A stretch of 64,000 nt of DNA from Tamlana sp. 2_MG-2023 (GTDB taxonomy: Bacteria > Bacteroidota > Bacteroidia > Flavobacteriales > Flavobacteriaceae), in contig NZ_JAUOSF010000001.1 of NCBI RefSeq assembly GCF_030548465.1, forward strand, positions 186,001 to 250,000, written 5' to 3'. This document shows positions 9,345-18,741 of this stretch, piece after piece. The translations under genes and the position numbers were made by a program. Under the pieces are notes generated by a model, which was not told where the DNA came from, searched no databases, and saw only the letters and a list, made by a program, of their open reading frames with translations. How positions within the stretch are numbered: position 1 is the first letter of the stretch; every line of letters begins with the position of its first letter.

Positions 9345-10470
9345 AGTAAAAAAAATAGCATTTTTAACGGGGACCCGTGCCGATTTTGGTAAAATGAAGC
9401 CGCTTATTGAAATTACCGAAAGCCATTGTGATTTTGAAGCTCATATTTTTGTTACCGGTATGCATCTCCTAGAAACTTATGGTTACACCCTTATTGAGGT
9501 AGAACGTTGTGGCTTTAAAAATATTTCTACATTTAAAAATGATACGAATGAAGCCAGCATGGACTTAACTTTGGCCAAAACAATAACTGGGTTTTCAGAA
9601 TTTGTTAAAAAAATAGAACCCGATTTAATCGTCATTCATGGGGACAGGGTTGAAGCTTTGGCAGGTGCTATAGTAGGTAGTTTAAATAATATTTTAGTAG
9701 CTCATGTAGAAGGTGGTGAATTATCGGGAACTATAGATGAGTTGTTGCGTCATGCTACCAGTAAAATGAGTCATATTCACTTTGTAGCCAATGATAAAGC
9801 GAAATTGCTATTAGAGCAAATGGGGGAGTTGCCTGAATCTATTTATAGTATTGGTTCTCCTGATGTAGATATCATGTTTTCTAATACCTTACCAGATTTA
9901 AATACTGTTAAATCGTATTACGAGATTCCTTTTGAAACCTATGCGGTTGCCATGTTTCACCCAGTAACTACTGAACATCAACAGATGGCGGAATATGCTA
10001 ATTATTTTGTAGAGGCATTAATTGACAGTCAGAAAAATTATGTAGTTGTTTTTCCTAATAATGATATGGGAAGTCAAGCTATTTTAAATGCTTACCAAAA
10101 ACTTTATGGTCAGTCAAGTTTTAAAGTATTTCCTTCTATTCGGTTTGAGTATTTTTTAACTTTATTAAAAAACGCTGAGTTTATAATAGGGAATAGTAGT
10201 GCGGGGGTTCGTGAAGCGCCCTATTATGGGATTCCTACAATAAATATTGGTACCCGTCAAAATAATAGAGTGTTTTCAAGTACAATTATAAATTCAGATT
10301 ATACTGTTGCTAATATTGTAAATAGTATTAAGCAAGTAAAAAAATATAAAACGTCGTGTGAATCCAACAATTTCGGAACAGGTAATAGTGCTGAGGAGTT
10401 TTTAAAAGTTATAAAATCAGATTCGCTTTGGAATACAAATCATCAAAAACAATTTAGAGCGTTTTTATGA
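9337..10470 (+). CDS. neuC: UDP-N-acetylglucosamine 2-epimerase, hydrolysing (sialic acid pathway)
   Basis: Converts UDP-GlcNAc to ManNAc plus UDP, feeding NeuB. The 377-residue GT-B-like epimerase has [11 protein letters not shown] at the start, [13 protein letters not shown] near residue 100 and [13 protein letters not shown] near 127, all typical of Neu[12 protein letters not shown] near 288 forms the C-terminal UDP site. The start is TTG at 9337, overlapping neuB by 8 bases; the conserved segment begins at codon 6, so little else is possible. LegG, which acts on a 6-deoxy substrate for legionaminate, is related. The lack of a legionaminate dehydratase/aminotransferase pair in this window argues for NeuC but does not prove it. 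Confidence 0.9.
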   Translation: MNKVKKIAFLTGTRADFGKMKPLIEITESHCDFEAHIFVTGMHLLETYGYTLIEVERCGFKNISTFKNDTNEASMDLTLAKTITGFSEFVKKIEPDLIVIHGDRVEALAGAIVGSLNNILVAHVEGGELSGTIDELLRHATSKMSHIHFVANDKAKLLLEQMGELPESIYSIGSPDVDIMFSNTLPDLNTVKSYYEIPFETYAVAMFHPVTTEHQQMAEYANYFVEALIDSQKNYVVVFPNNDMGSQAILNAYQKLYGQSSFKVFPSIRFEYFLTLLKNAEFIIGNSSAGVREAPYYGIPTINIGTRQNNRVFSSTIINSDYTVANIVNSIKQVKKYKTSCESNNFGTGNSAEEFLKVIKSDSLWNTNHQKQFRAFL

Positions 10471-11852
10471 AGAAATTAGGATTGGTAATTACTGACGGTG
10501 TAGGCTTTAGAAATTTTATTTTGAGTGATTTTCTACTTTATGCGAAAGAAAGTTTTGACGAAGTGGTTATTTTGTCATGCTTGCCTAAGGAAACTTATAA
10601 AGACCATACAAGTACAAGAGTTATTGAGCTAGATGTTTTTGAAGAAACTTTTAAAACTTGGTTTTTCAGAAAAGCGAAAGAGATAGCCCACCTTAAATTA
10701 CATCAAAATGGAAACTTAGGTATTCAAGATAATTTAAAGACGAATTATTCTAAATTTAGAACAACACGTGGCTATGCAACACGTATTATTTATAAGTTAA
10801 CTACGGTTTGGTATTCAGAAAAAAGTATCCAAAGGCTTCAAAAATTTCAAAATGCTACGTTTAGTAATCACGTAATCACAAAAGATTATATTAGTTTATT
10901 AGAGAAAGAACAATTTAATTTATTGTTTTTTACACATCAAAGACCACCTTATATCGCCCCTTTAGTATATGCAACACAAAAAATAAGAATAAAAACAGCT
11001 GCTTTTATTTTTAGTTGGGATAACTTAGCTTCAAAAGGCAGGATGGCTGCAAATTTCGATTATTATTTGGTTTGGAGTAATTTAATGAAACAGGATTTAC
11101 TACAGTTCTATTCAGCTATTAAAGCAGAACAAATAAAGGAAGTTGGAACCCCGCAATTTGTGCCTTATGTAATGTCAAATTATAAGGTTTCTAAATCAGA
11201 GTTTATTAAATACTTCAATTTAGATACAAATTTAAAAACCATTTGTTTTAGTTGTGGTGATATTTCAACTAGTAAAAATGATGAACTTTATATAGAAACT
11301 ATTGCATCGGCCATTGTTAAAAAGGACATTACATTAGTTAATTTTATTGTAAGAACATCTCCTGCCGAAGACCCAATTCGTTTTCAAAACCTTGTTGAAA
11401 AGTTTCCATTTATCAAGTGGAATTTTCCAAAATGGATTCAGGTACGTGCGAATCATCAAGAATCTTGGTCGCAGCGCATACCAACGATTGATGATGTTAG
11501 ACAATTAAGAGCCTTATTGGAGTATTCAGATTTGAATATTAATATGCTTTCAACAATGAGTTTAGATTTTATGTTGTTTGATAAACCTGTAATTAATCCT
11601 GTTTTTGGAAATGAGAATAACGAATTATATGATGATCAACGCTTTTTAGGGTACGCGCATATTCAACATTTAGTAAATAGTAAGTCTTCAAAGATTGTAA
11701 AAAACACGAAAGAGTTAATTCAAGCAATTTCTGATTATTTAAATAATGATAAAGATTATTTAAATCGAAAAAACTTTATTCAACAACAAGTTGGTGTCTC
11801 CTTGGGTGAAACAAATAAACGATTAGTTTCTAGTTTAAAATCATGGACATAA
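10467..11852 (+). CDS. GT-B-like protein, candidate nonulosonate (sialyl) transferase
   Basis: I do not recognise this 461-residue protein as a named family. What is visible fits a two-Rossmann GT-B fold: an N-terminal half with LLFFTHQRPPYIAP and FIFSWDNLASKG, and a C-terminal half with NFIVRTSPAEDP and STMSLDFMLFDKPVINPVFG. The latter looks like the nucleotide-binding region of CDP-glycerol/capsule-type transferases. It overlaps neuC by 4 bases (ATGA) and the next GT4 by 10. No other sialyltransferase family is recognisable in the locus, so by position it is the best candidate to use CMP-sialic acid. That is inference from context only. Confidence 0.55.
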   Translation: MKKLGLVITDGVGFRNFILSDFLLYAKESFDEVVILSCLPKETYKDHTSTRVIELDVFEETFKTWFFRKAKEIAHLKLHQNGNLGIQDNLKTNYSKFRTTRGYATRIIYKLTTVWYSEKSIQRLQKFQNATFSNHVITKDYISLLEKEQFNLLFFTHQRPPYIAPLVYATQKIRIKTAAFIFSWDNLASKGRMAANFDYYLVWSNLMKQDLLQFYSAIKAEQIKEVGTPQFVPYVMSNYKVSKSEFIKYFNLDTNLKTICFSCGDISTSKNDELYIETIASAIVKKDITLVNFIVRTSPAEDPIRFQNLVEKFPFIKWNFPKWIQVRANHQESWSQRIPTIDDVRQLRALLEYSDLNINMLSTMSLDFMLFDKPVINPVFGNENNELYDDQRFLGYAHIQHLVNSKSSKIVKNTKELIQAISDYLNNDKDYLNRKNFIQQQVGVSLGETNKRLVSSLKSWT

Positions 11853-12928
11853 AACCGAAACATATCGCCGTAATTTGTAATTACGAACTTTTGGAAGACA
11901 GGGTTGGTGGTATGGATTATTTTTTTTGGGCCTTTCAAAAGGCTTGTCAAGAGAGTAACATTATAGTCGATTGGTTTTTTCCTAATTCGGCTAGTTATGG
12001 CGACTATGATCGTTTTCATATTATTCCAGCAAACCATATAAACTTAGAGTCCAGTTTTATTAGCTACATTAATAAAAATGATGTTTGTTACACGCATATA
12101 ATGACGCATTTTGTGGAATTATGTACTTCGTTTTTTAGTACGGTTAAAAAACTGCAAAAATCAAAAATAATTACGATAGATCATAACCCTAGACCGATAG
12201 ATGGCTATCCTTTAAAAAAGCGTATTAAAAAACGTCTAAAAGGGCTATTATATTCTAAAAATATAGATGTTTTTATTGGAGTTTCTAATTATACGAGTGA
12301 GGCTATTATAAATGATTTTGGGCAGTTTTTAAAATTAAAAACGCAAACCATTTATAACGGTGTGCTAATAGATAATATCATACCCAAAACAGCAGAAAGA
12401 AATCTAATGAACCCTAGTTTTTTAGTTGTATCTCACTTAAGAGAGTCGAAAGGGATTCAGGATTTGATACGTGCCGTTTACTTATTGCCAAAATCAATAA
12501 AAAATCAATTAAATATTGATGTGTATGGTGATGGGCCTTACAAAGAAGAATTACTTACTTTAGTATCTGATAAAAATATAGAGCGTGTATTTAGTTTTAA
12601 AGGGAGTCAATCGAACTTAAAAGCTTTATATAAGAATTATGATTACCTCTTACAGCCCACCCATATGGAATGTTTTAGTTTGTCTATTTTAGAAAGTTTA
12701 GCAGCTAATGTTCCGGTAATTACGACACCTGTAGGCGGAAACCTGGAAGCAATAGAGCATTTAAAAAATGGTTTTATTTTTGAAACAAAAAATCAGCGAG
12801 CATTAGCTTGTTTATTAGAAGAGGTTGTGTCTGGAAAGAAACGAATTATAGGAGATACAAGACCTTTAATTGTAAATAGATTTTCAATCAGTACAATGGT
12901 AGAGAATTATATAAAGTTATTAGATTAA
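11843..12928 (+). CDS. GT4 family glycosyltransferase
   Basis: A 361-residue retaining GT-B glycosyltransferase. The second domain starts at about residue 190 with FLVVSHLRESKGIQDLIRA, and the donor-binding region holds PTHMECFSLSILESLAANVPVITTPVGG (about residues 272-299) with the EX7E-type acidic pair. IDVYGDGPYKEEL is another GT4 signature. The gene begins inside the previous one (10-base overlap, different frame), so the two are probably translated together. Sugar specificity unknown. Confidence 0.9.
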   Translation: MDIKPKHIAVICNYELLEDRVGGMDYFFWAFQKACQESNIIVDWFFPNSASYGDYDRFHIIPANHINLESSFISYINKNDVCYTHIMTHFVELCTSFFSTVKKLQKSKIITIDHNPRPIDGYPLKKRIKKRLKGLLYSKNIDVFIGVSNYTSEAIINDFGQFLKLKTQTIYNGVLIDNIIPKTAERNLMNPSFLVVSHLRESKGIQDLIRAVYLLPKSIKNQLNIDVYGDGPYKEELLTLVSDKNIERVFSFKGSQSNLKALYKNYDYLLQPTHMECFSLSILESLAANVPVITTPVGGNLEAIEHLKNGFIFETKNQRALACLLEEVVSGKKRIIGDTRPLIVNRFSISTMVENYIKLLD

Positions 12929-12933
12929 TAATT

Positions 12934-14367
12934 ATGTTTTTTAATTCTTTTACTTTTCTTTTATTTTTTAGCGTCGTGTTTTTTGTTTATTGGTTTCCTT
13001 TAAAGCGAAATATTAATAAGCAAAATATTTTCTTGTTACTGGCTAGCTATGTGTTCTACGGTTGGTGGGATTGGAGGTTTCTTACGCTCATAGCCTTTAG
13101 TACGGTTGTTGACTTTTATTGTGGAAAGTATTTAGGAGCAGAAAAAAAACAAGCAAAAAGAAAATTAATTTTAGGCATCAGCCTTGTTGTTAATTTGGGT
13201 TTATTGGGCTTTTTCAAGTATTATAATTTTTTTATCGAAAGTTGGGTGGAGCTGTGGAGTGAAATGGGGGTACATGTTAATTTATATTCTGTGAAAATTA
13301 TTTTACCCGTGGGTATTTCGTTTTATACCTTTCAGACTATGAGTTATACTATTGATGTGTATCGAAATAAAATAGAGCCAACACATTCATTTATAAATTT
13401 CGCTGCTTTTGTTTCTTTTTTTCCGCAACTCGTGGCGGGACCGATTGAAAGAGCATCACATTTACTACCTCAGTTTTCAAAAAAAAGAGTGTTTGACTAT
13501 AATACAGCTGTTTCTGGTTCACATTTGATAGTATGGGGTTTATTTAAGAAAATTGTAATAGCTGATACTTGTGCGACTTATGTGAATGTTATTTTCGATG
13601 ATTATCATAACATGAATTCATTGAGTTTGTTATTAGGAGCGGTATATTTTTCTTTTCAAATTTATGGTGATTTTTCAGGGTACTCAGATATAGCAATCGG
13701 AGTTTCTAGGTTACTTGGGTTTGATTTGAAACAGAATTTTAATTACCCTTATTTCTCTAGAAATATTGCCGAATTTTGGAGGAAATGGCACATATCACTC
13801 TCTACTTGGTTTCGTGATTACTTATATATTCCTTTAGGAGGAAGTAGAGGATCTTTAGCGCTTACCATACGTAATGTTTTTATCATTTTTGCAGTAAGTG
13901 GGTTTTGGCATGGTGCGAATTGGACTTTCGTATTTTGGGGCTTTTTACATGCGCTGTATTTTTTACCCTTATTGTTGTTTAATAAAAACAGAGAGTACTT
14001 AGATACGGTTTCATTGAGTTTGAATAAAAACGGACTCATACAGGGCGTTAATATCATCTTTACATTTTTATTGGTTGCATTGGCTTGGGTTTTTTTTCGA
14101 GCTAATACAATTAATGATGCTTTTGCTTATTTAGAACATTTAGTAACGAACCAAATTTTTACAATACAATATTTGTCAATAGAACGGTACGCTGTAGAAG
14201 CTTTATTGTTGCTGTCTAGTTTTGTGTTCGCAGAATGGTTTTCTAAGAAACGGGAAACGCCTTTTTTCGGGAAGCTTTGTTCTTTCAATTTAGGTTTAAC
14301 TATTTTAGCTATTATTGTTTTAGGTGTTTATTCTACACATTCCGATTTTATATATTTTCAATTTTAA
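12934..14367 (+). CDS. MBOAT family O-acyltransferase (AlgI-like)
   Basis: A 477-residue polytopic membrane protein of the membrane-bound O-acyltransferase family. It moves an acyl group, usually acetyl, across the membrane for modification of polysaccharides outside. The start FFNSFTFLLFFSVVFFVYW and the YGWWDWRFL segment are typical of AlgI/DltB/PatA relatives. The invariant histidine lies in SGFWHGANW (H326) and a second conserved one in RKWHISLSTWFRDYL (H286). Around ten hydrophobic segments are evident. The next gene starts immediately at its stop codon and encodes a plausible SGNH-type partner, as in AlgI-AlgJ/X pairs. The true target is the local polysaccharide, not necessarily alginate. 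Confidence 0.9.
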   Translation: MFFNSFTFLLFFSVVFFVYWFPLKRNINKQNIFLLLASYVFYGWWDWRFLTLIAFSTVVDFYCGKYLGAEKKQAKRKLILGISLVVNLGLLGFFKYYNFFIESWVELWSEMGVHVNLYSVKIILPVGISFYTFQTMSYTIDVYRNKIEPTHSFINFAAFVSFFPQLVAGPIERASHLLPQFSKKRVFDYNTAVSGSHLIVWGLFKKIVIADTCATYVNVIFDDYHNMNSLSLLLGAVYFSFQIYGDFSGYSDIAIGVSRLLGFDLKQNFNYPYFSRNIAEFWRKWHISLSTWFRDYLYIPLGGSRGSLALTIRNVFIIFAVSGFWHGANWTFVFWGFLHALYFLPLLLFNKNREYLDTVSLSLNKNGLIQGVNIIFTFLLVALAWVFFRANTINDAFAYLEHLVTNQIFTIQYLSIERYAVEALLLLSSFVFAEWFSKKRETPFFGKLCSFNLGLTILAIIVLGVYSTHSDFIYFQF

Positions 14368-15255
14368 ATGACTAAATTTTTAAAATATTGCTTGTTTATT
14401 TTGATTAGCATTATCCTCTTGTTATGCTTACTGGATTTACTTTATACAGAGGTTTATAAAAATGCTTTCCCAAGAAATAAAACACAGTATATATTAAGTT
14501 TGGATGAAAATGAAAAATTGGATTATGTGTTTTTAGGGAGCTCTAGAGTTGAAAATTTTGTTATAAGCTCTGAAATTGAAAATCAAACCGGAAGGCGTAC
14601 ATTAAACTTGGGTACACAAGGAGCCAAGTTAGATGATATGACTATTTTTTTGAGACTTTTGGTTGAAAATAAAGTTAAAATAGAACGACTATTTGTTCAG
14701 GTAGATTATATCTATAATTTTGAATCTAATTCCGATATCGTTCGTTCTCAGTCACTACCCTACATACGCAACAACTCCGTGATAAAAGATTATTTAAAAA
14801 GAGTAGATGCCGATTTTCACAAAAATTACTATATACCATTTTACAGGTATGTTACAAATGATTATCGAATAGGTTTTCGAGAAGTTATTGCTAGTGCTAT
14901 AGATAAAAAGTCCAATATTAATTTTGAAGATGGCTTTGTACCTCTAAATGGAATAATGAGAAGAAATGGTGTTGTAGGAGGTTTGCCAAAAACAATTGCA
15001 GAATCTAATAAAAATATTATTGAAATTGATGCTATATGTAAGGCTAACAATATTGAAGTCACCTATTTTTGTGCTCCTTTTTGTTCAGGTTATAAGACTA
15101 GTAGTTATATTTTAAAATTAAAACGGAAACTTCCAAATTTTGTTGATTTTTCAAAAGCTATACCAGAACATTCATTATTTCAAAATTGTAGTCATTTAAA
15201 TGAAGAGGGCGCTTTAGTTTTTACCAATTTGTTGATTAAAAGATTGAATTTATGA
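14368..15255 (+). CDS. SGNH-like membrane-anchored protein, probable MBOAT partner
   Basis: A 295-residue protein with one N-terminal membrane span (about 5-26) and an extracytoplasmic domain. Three SGNH-hydrolase-like blocks are visible: FLGSSRVENF (block I, S in GSSR, near 56), LNLGTQGAK (G block, near 77) and NCSHLNEEGALVF (near 274, with N-x-x-H in place of the usual D-x-x-H). Proteins of this kind (AlgJ, AlgX, PatB type) take an acyl group from the MBOAT protein and attach it to the polymer. It starts one base after the MBOAT stop codon and overlaps the next GT4 by 4 bases. The D-to-N change in block V makes full activity uncertain. Confidence 0.65.
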   Translation: MTKFLKYCLFILISIILLLCLLDLLYTEVYKNAFPRNKTQYILSLDENEKLDYVFLGSSRVENFVISSEIENQTGRRTLNLGTQGAKLDDMTIFLRLLVENKVKIERLFVQVDYIYNFESNSDIVRSQSLPYIRNNSVIKDYLKRVDADFHKNYYIPFYRYVTNDYRIGFREVIASAIDKKSNINFEDGFVPLNGIMRRNGVVGGLPKTIAESNKNIIEIDAICKANNIEVTYFCAPFCSGYKTSSYILKLKRKLPNFVDFSKAIPEHSLFQNCSHLNEEGALVFTNLLIKRLNL

Positions 15256-16394
15256 ACATTGCCTTTCTAACCCCAGAATACCCGCACCCTAAAACAGGTT
15301 CAGCTGGTGGTATTGGTACCAGTATTGTAAGTTTGGCTAAAGCTTTAGTTGAACAAGGGCACCGAGTATCTATTTTAGTTTATGGACAAGATCAAGATGA
15401 TTATTTTGAGGACGCTGGCATACATTTTTTTAAAATTAAAAATATTAAAGTAAAGGGGCTTTCCTTGTTCTTAACGCAAAAAAAAGTAGAACGCTTAATC
15501 AATAATTTATATGCTGAAAAAAAAATAGACCTTGTAGAAGCGCCAGATTGGACCGGGTTTACGAGTTTTGTGCAGCCTAAATGTCCTCTTGTTATTCGCC
15601 AAAATGGAAGCGATACTTATTTTTGTCACCATGATAAACGTAAGGTGAAGCTTAAAAACAAGTTTTTAGAAAGACGCGCCTTAAAGAAAGCTGATGGGCT
15701 CATTAGTGTGAGTGAATATACAGGAAATCTTACCAACAAGCTTTTCGGTCTAAATAGAGATTTTACGGTAATCCCGAATGGTATTGATATAAAACGTTTT
15801 ACACCGAGTGCTTCTAGTTTAAAAAAAGAGACCATACTCTATTTTGGAACACTCATTAGAAAAAAAGGGCTTTTAGAGCTTCCGGAAATATTTAATCAGG
15901 TGCATAAAAAAAATAAAGAGGTAGAGCTTCTTTTGGTAGGAAAAGATAGTGGAGATATTCAAACAGGATATCATTCTACTTGGGCACTCATGCAACCCTT
16001 ATTTAATAGTTCTGCTATGCAGAAAGTCCGTTATTTAGGTGCTGTGCCGTATTCTGAAATGCAAAATTTAATTCAAGAAGCTACAGTTTGTGTATTTCCT
16101 ACCTTTGCGGAAGCACTTCCAGTATCTTGGTTAGAGGCCATGGCCATGGAAAAAGCCATAGTAGCATCAAACATAGGCTGGGCCAATGAAATGATTGAAG
16201 ATGCCCTGGAAGGTTTTTTGGTCCACCCGACGGAATACCAGGATTATGCTAAGCGAATCTTAGAGCTTCTAGAAGATGATAATCTTCGTGTCAATTTTGG
16301 TCAATCAGCAAGAAAAAAAGTTGTACAAGTTTTTAGCCATGAATTGGTAGCACGGCAGTCGGTTGAATTTTATAAAAAGATTTTAAATTCATGA
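15252..16394 (+). CDS. GT4 family glycosyltransferase
   Basis: A 380-residue retaining GT-B enzyme. The N-terminus MNIAFLTPEYPHP with AGGIGTSI is the glycine-rich acceptor-side loop of GT4 proteins. ISVSEYTGN and VIPNGIDIKRF (about 175-185) mark the domain junction. VFPTFAEALPVSWLEAMAM near 280 carries the EX7E-type donor site, followed by IGWANEMIEDALEGFLVHP. It overlaps both neighbours by 4 bases. Substrate cannot be assigned. Confidence 0.92.
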   Translation: MNIAFLTPEYPHPKTGSAGGIGTSIVSLAKALVEQGHRVSILVYGQDQDDYFEDAGIHFFKIKNIKVKGLSLFLTQKKVERLINNLYAEKKIDLVEAPDWTGFTSFVQPKCPLVIRQNGSDTYFCHHDKRKVKLKNKFLERRALKKADGLISVSEYTGNLTNKLFGLNRDFTVIPNGIDIKRFTPSASSLKKETILYFGTLIRKKGLLELPEIFNQVHKKNKEVELLLVGKDSGDIQTGYHSTWALMQPLFNSSAMQKVRYLGAVPYSEMQNLIQEATVCVFPTFAEALPVSWLEAMAMEKAIVASNIGWANEMIEDALEGFLVHPTEYQDYAKRILELLEDDNLRVNFGQSARKKVVQVFSHELVARQSVEFYKKILNS

Positions 16395-17920
16395 TTATTG
16401 TTACTCATAACAACCAACAAGTACTTCGTGTCTTTTCTGAAGCGAAGCAAACGGTTTTGGACTTTTCTCCAAAGCAATCTATAATAGAAGTGCTTTATGC
16501 TTTTGCTAGTCAAAATCCAGAGTCTTTATTGGTTTGGCAGCATGAGTCTTTAGCAGAACAATTGGATTTGGATTATATCGCCAACATTCCAGCTATTCAT
16601 AAAAAAGTGCTGTCCTTTAGTTCGAATGCCTTTTTACCACCACAAATTGGTTATGTAGAACAGTCCCCATTTATTGCTGTAAACAAAAAAGTATGTTATC
16701 CCACCTGGCAAATGTCTGGACAAGTAGGCTGTATCAAAGCAAGCAACCTGCTACAATTTCAATATGTCGTGAATGATACTAATTTTAGCTATGCCTTATG
16801 TTCCATAGCTAAACTAGCCATGCCTCAGGGTTTATGGTGTTATTCAGACCCTAAATTGGTTCAAAGTGATGTGGTTATTTCAGAAGAAATGAGTTCCATA
16901 AAAAACCTTTTTAAATTTGTAAAACAGCATTATAAAAGTGTTTGGGTAGGCTTATTATTCTTAAACCTGCTCATTTATGAAAAACAATGGACACTTTTTA
17001 GTGTTTTAGGAGCGCTTAGCTTAAAAAGAAGATTATCAAAATTTAAAATCAATGATACTCCCCTAGAACTAAAGTCTAGTCTAGAACCACCTAGTATCGA
17101 TGTCATCATTCCTACCATAGGACGGGCCAATTACCTGTATAATGTTTTAAAAGATTTGACTAAACAAACAGTTTTACCGAAAAAAGTGATTGTGGTGGAG
17201 CAAAATCCAGAGCCAGGTGATAACACCCAATTGCCTTTTATTCAAGAAGAGGAGTGGCCTTTTCAAATTAAACACCATTTTATACAACAAACAGGAGTAT
17301 GTAATGCTCGGAATTTAGCATTAAAAAGTGTGACTTCCGAATTTGTATATTTAGCAGATGATGATAATGTTTTTGAAGCCAATTTAATTCAAAACGCATT
17401 AAATTTTATTCAGGTTAGCGGTACCTCTACACTTTCCATGTCTTATTTACAAAAAGATGAAATTGAAAAAATAGAAACAACAGTCCAGTGGCCTACCTTT
17501 GGTGGTGGTTGCAGTATCATAAGTTCAGAACTATTAAAATCTGTAAAATTTGACCTAGCTTTAGAACATGGTTATGGAGAGGATGTAGATTTTGGGATGC
17601 AACTTAGGAAAGCGGGAGCTGACATCATTTATCACCCAAACTTAAAGATATTGCATTTAAAAGCGCCTGTTGGGGGATTTAGAACCACTTTTAAGCAACC
17701 TTGGACAGAGGATGCGTTGCAACCTAAGCCTTCTCCAACAGTACTGTATAGTATGATAAAGCATCAAACGAAGGAGCAAATTTTGGGGTATAAGACTTTA
17801 CTATTTATCAAGTTCTACACTAAACAGTCTATTAAAAACCCTATAAAGTACCATAAAGTGTTTAAAAAGCGTTGGACAAGAAGTTTGTATTGGGTAGAAA
17901 AGATTAAACATAACTTTTAA
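16391..17920 (+). CDS. two-part protein: unknown N-terminal domain fused to a GT2 glycosyltransferase
   Basis: A 509-residue protein of two halves. Residues from about 237 form a GT2 domain: DVIIPTIGRANYL, VVVEQNP, a YLADDDNVFE metal site and a GYGEDVDFGMQLRKAG catalytic stretch. Residues 1-180 match nothing I recognise; they start MIIVTHNNQQVLRVF and contain LLVWQHESLAEQ, and could be a degenerate second GT-like domain. Between them lies a hydrophobic stretch (about 187-218) that could touch the membrane. Most GT2 enzymes lack such an N-terminal domain. Coupled to its upstream neighbour by a 4-base overlap, with a single base before the next gene. Confidence 0.8.
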   Translation: MIIVTHNNQQVLRVFSEAKQTVLDFSPKQSIIEVLYAFASQNPESLLVWQHESLAEQLDLDYIANIPAIHKKVLSFSSNAFLPPQIGYVEQSPFIAVNKKVCYPTWQMSGQVGCIKASNLLQFQYVVNDTNFSYALCSIAKLAMPQGLWCYSDPKLVQSDVVISEEMSSIKNLFKFVKQHYKSVWVGLLFLNLLIYEKQWTLFSVLGALSLKRRLSKFKINDTPLELKSSLEPPSIDVIIPTIGRANYLYNVLKDLTKQTVLPKKVIVVEQNPEPGDNTQLPFIQEEEWPFQIKHHFIQQTGVCNARNLALKSVTSEFVYLADDDNVFEANLIQNALNFIQVSGTSTLSMSYLQKDEIEKIETTVQWPTFGGGCSIISSELLKSVKFDLALEHGYGEDVDFGMQLRKAGADIIYHPNLKILHLKAPVGGFRTTFKQPWTEDALQPKPSPTVLYSMIKHQTKEQILGYKTLLFIKFYTKQSIKNPIKYHKVFKKRWTRSLYWVEKIKHNF

Positions 17921-17921
17921 T

Positions 17922-18722
17922 ATGGAAGATAAAAAAATTATATTTTTATATTCTCAATCTCCTCGTTCAGGACATAATTTTATAGCTGAGGTTATCAGGA
18001 GTATAAAAGAAAGTGAGACTCCATTAGGTCTTCGTAGTGAAATTCCTTTTGCCCCTATCTTGAAGAGTTATATTTCATCACGTAACCAAAACTATAAGAG
18101 TAATCGAGCTTCAGTGTTTTTAGATAATTTATTTATTGGAGGCTTACGTGAAAAACTAACAGATTCAAATCTTTCCAAGCTTATAAAATACACGAGTTTT
18201 TCAGGGGCTTCAGACTGTTTGAATTTGTTTCCAAATGATTATCATGTAATTTCTTTTAGAGATCCAAAAGATTGTTTGTTCTCTTTGTTTAAAGGTATGA
18301 ATTTAAGGAAGTCTGATTTTAAGACTAAATTTAAGCGATTTATTCTTCCTTTTGGGGTATATCAGTACACGTATTCTAGAAAATATGCCAAAAAAGTATT
18401 AAAAGAGTTGCCTGATTTGGAAGAGTTTTACCTTATGCGTTATGAAGATTTGGTAAAGCGTGATAGAAAAACACTGAAGAATTTAATGATCTTTTTTAAT
18501 TCTGAAGCGGATATAAATGTTGTTTTAAAAAAGATGGATGAAGTAAAAGTTATTAATACATCTTTTTATAAAGAAGAAACATTGGGAAAAAATATATGGG
18601 ATGCCCAACCACAAACAGGTAAATTTAATCCAATTAACAGAAGTGGAAATTTTAATATTTTGCAAAGGTTAGGTGTTAAGTGGGGGGCCTATCCTTTAAG
18701 AAAAAAAATGGGATATATTTAA
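17922..18722 (+). CDS. sulfotransferase-like protein
   Basis: A 266-residue cytosolic protein with a PAPS-type phosphosulfate loop, SPRSGHNF (13-20), after a first beta strand, and a 3'-phosphate-binding-like motif VISFRDPKDCLFSLF near residue 110. The C-terminal region near EDLVKRDRKTLKNL resembles the helix before the substrate loop of family members. It is the second such protein in the locus and differs clearly from the one at 3129-3890, so two different positions or residues of the polymer may be sulfated. That is an inference; sulfation itself is known in marine polysaccharides. Confidence 0.75.
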   Translation: MEDKKIIFLYSQSPRSGHNFIAEVIRSIKESETPLGLRSEIPFAPILKSYISSRNQNYKSNRASVFLDNLFIGGLREKLTDSNLSKLIKYTSFSGASDCLNLFPNDYHVISFRDPKDCLFSLFKGMNLRKSDFKTKFKRFILPFGVYQYTYSRKYAKKVLKELPDLEEFYLMRYEDLVKRDRKTLKNLMIFFNSEADINVVLKKMDEVKVINTSFYKEETLGKNIWDAQPQTGKFNPINRSGNFNILQRLGVKWGAYPLRKKMGYI

Positions 18723-18741
18723 AATAACAATTCTGATAAAA

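Noticed and set aside
12934-14367. AlgI-like protein as evidence for alginate synthesis
   Set aside because: No Alg8/Alg44, mannuronan epimerase or GDP-mannose dehydrogenase genes are present. The MBOAT family modifies many polymers.
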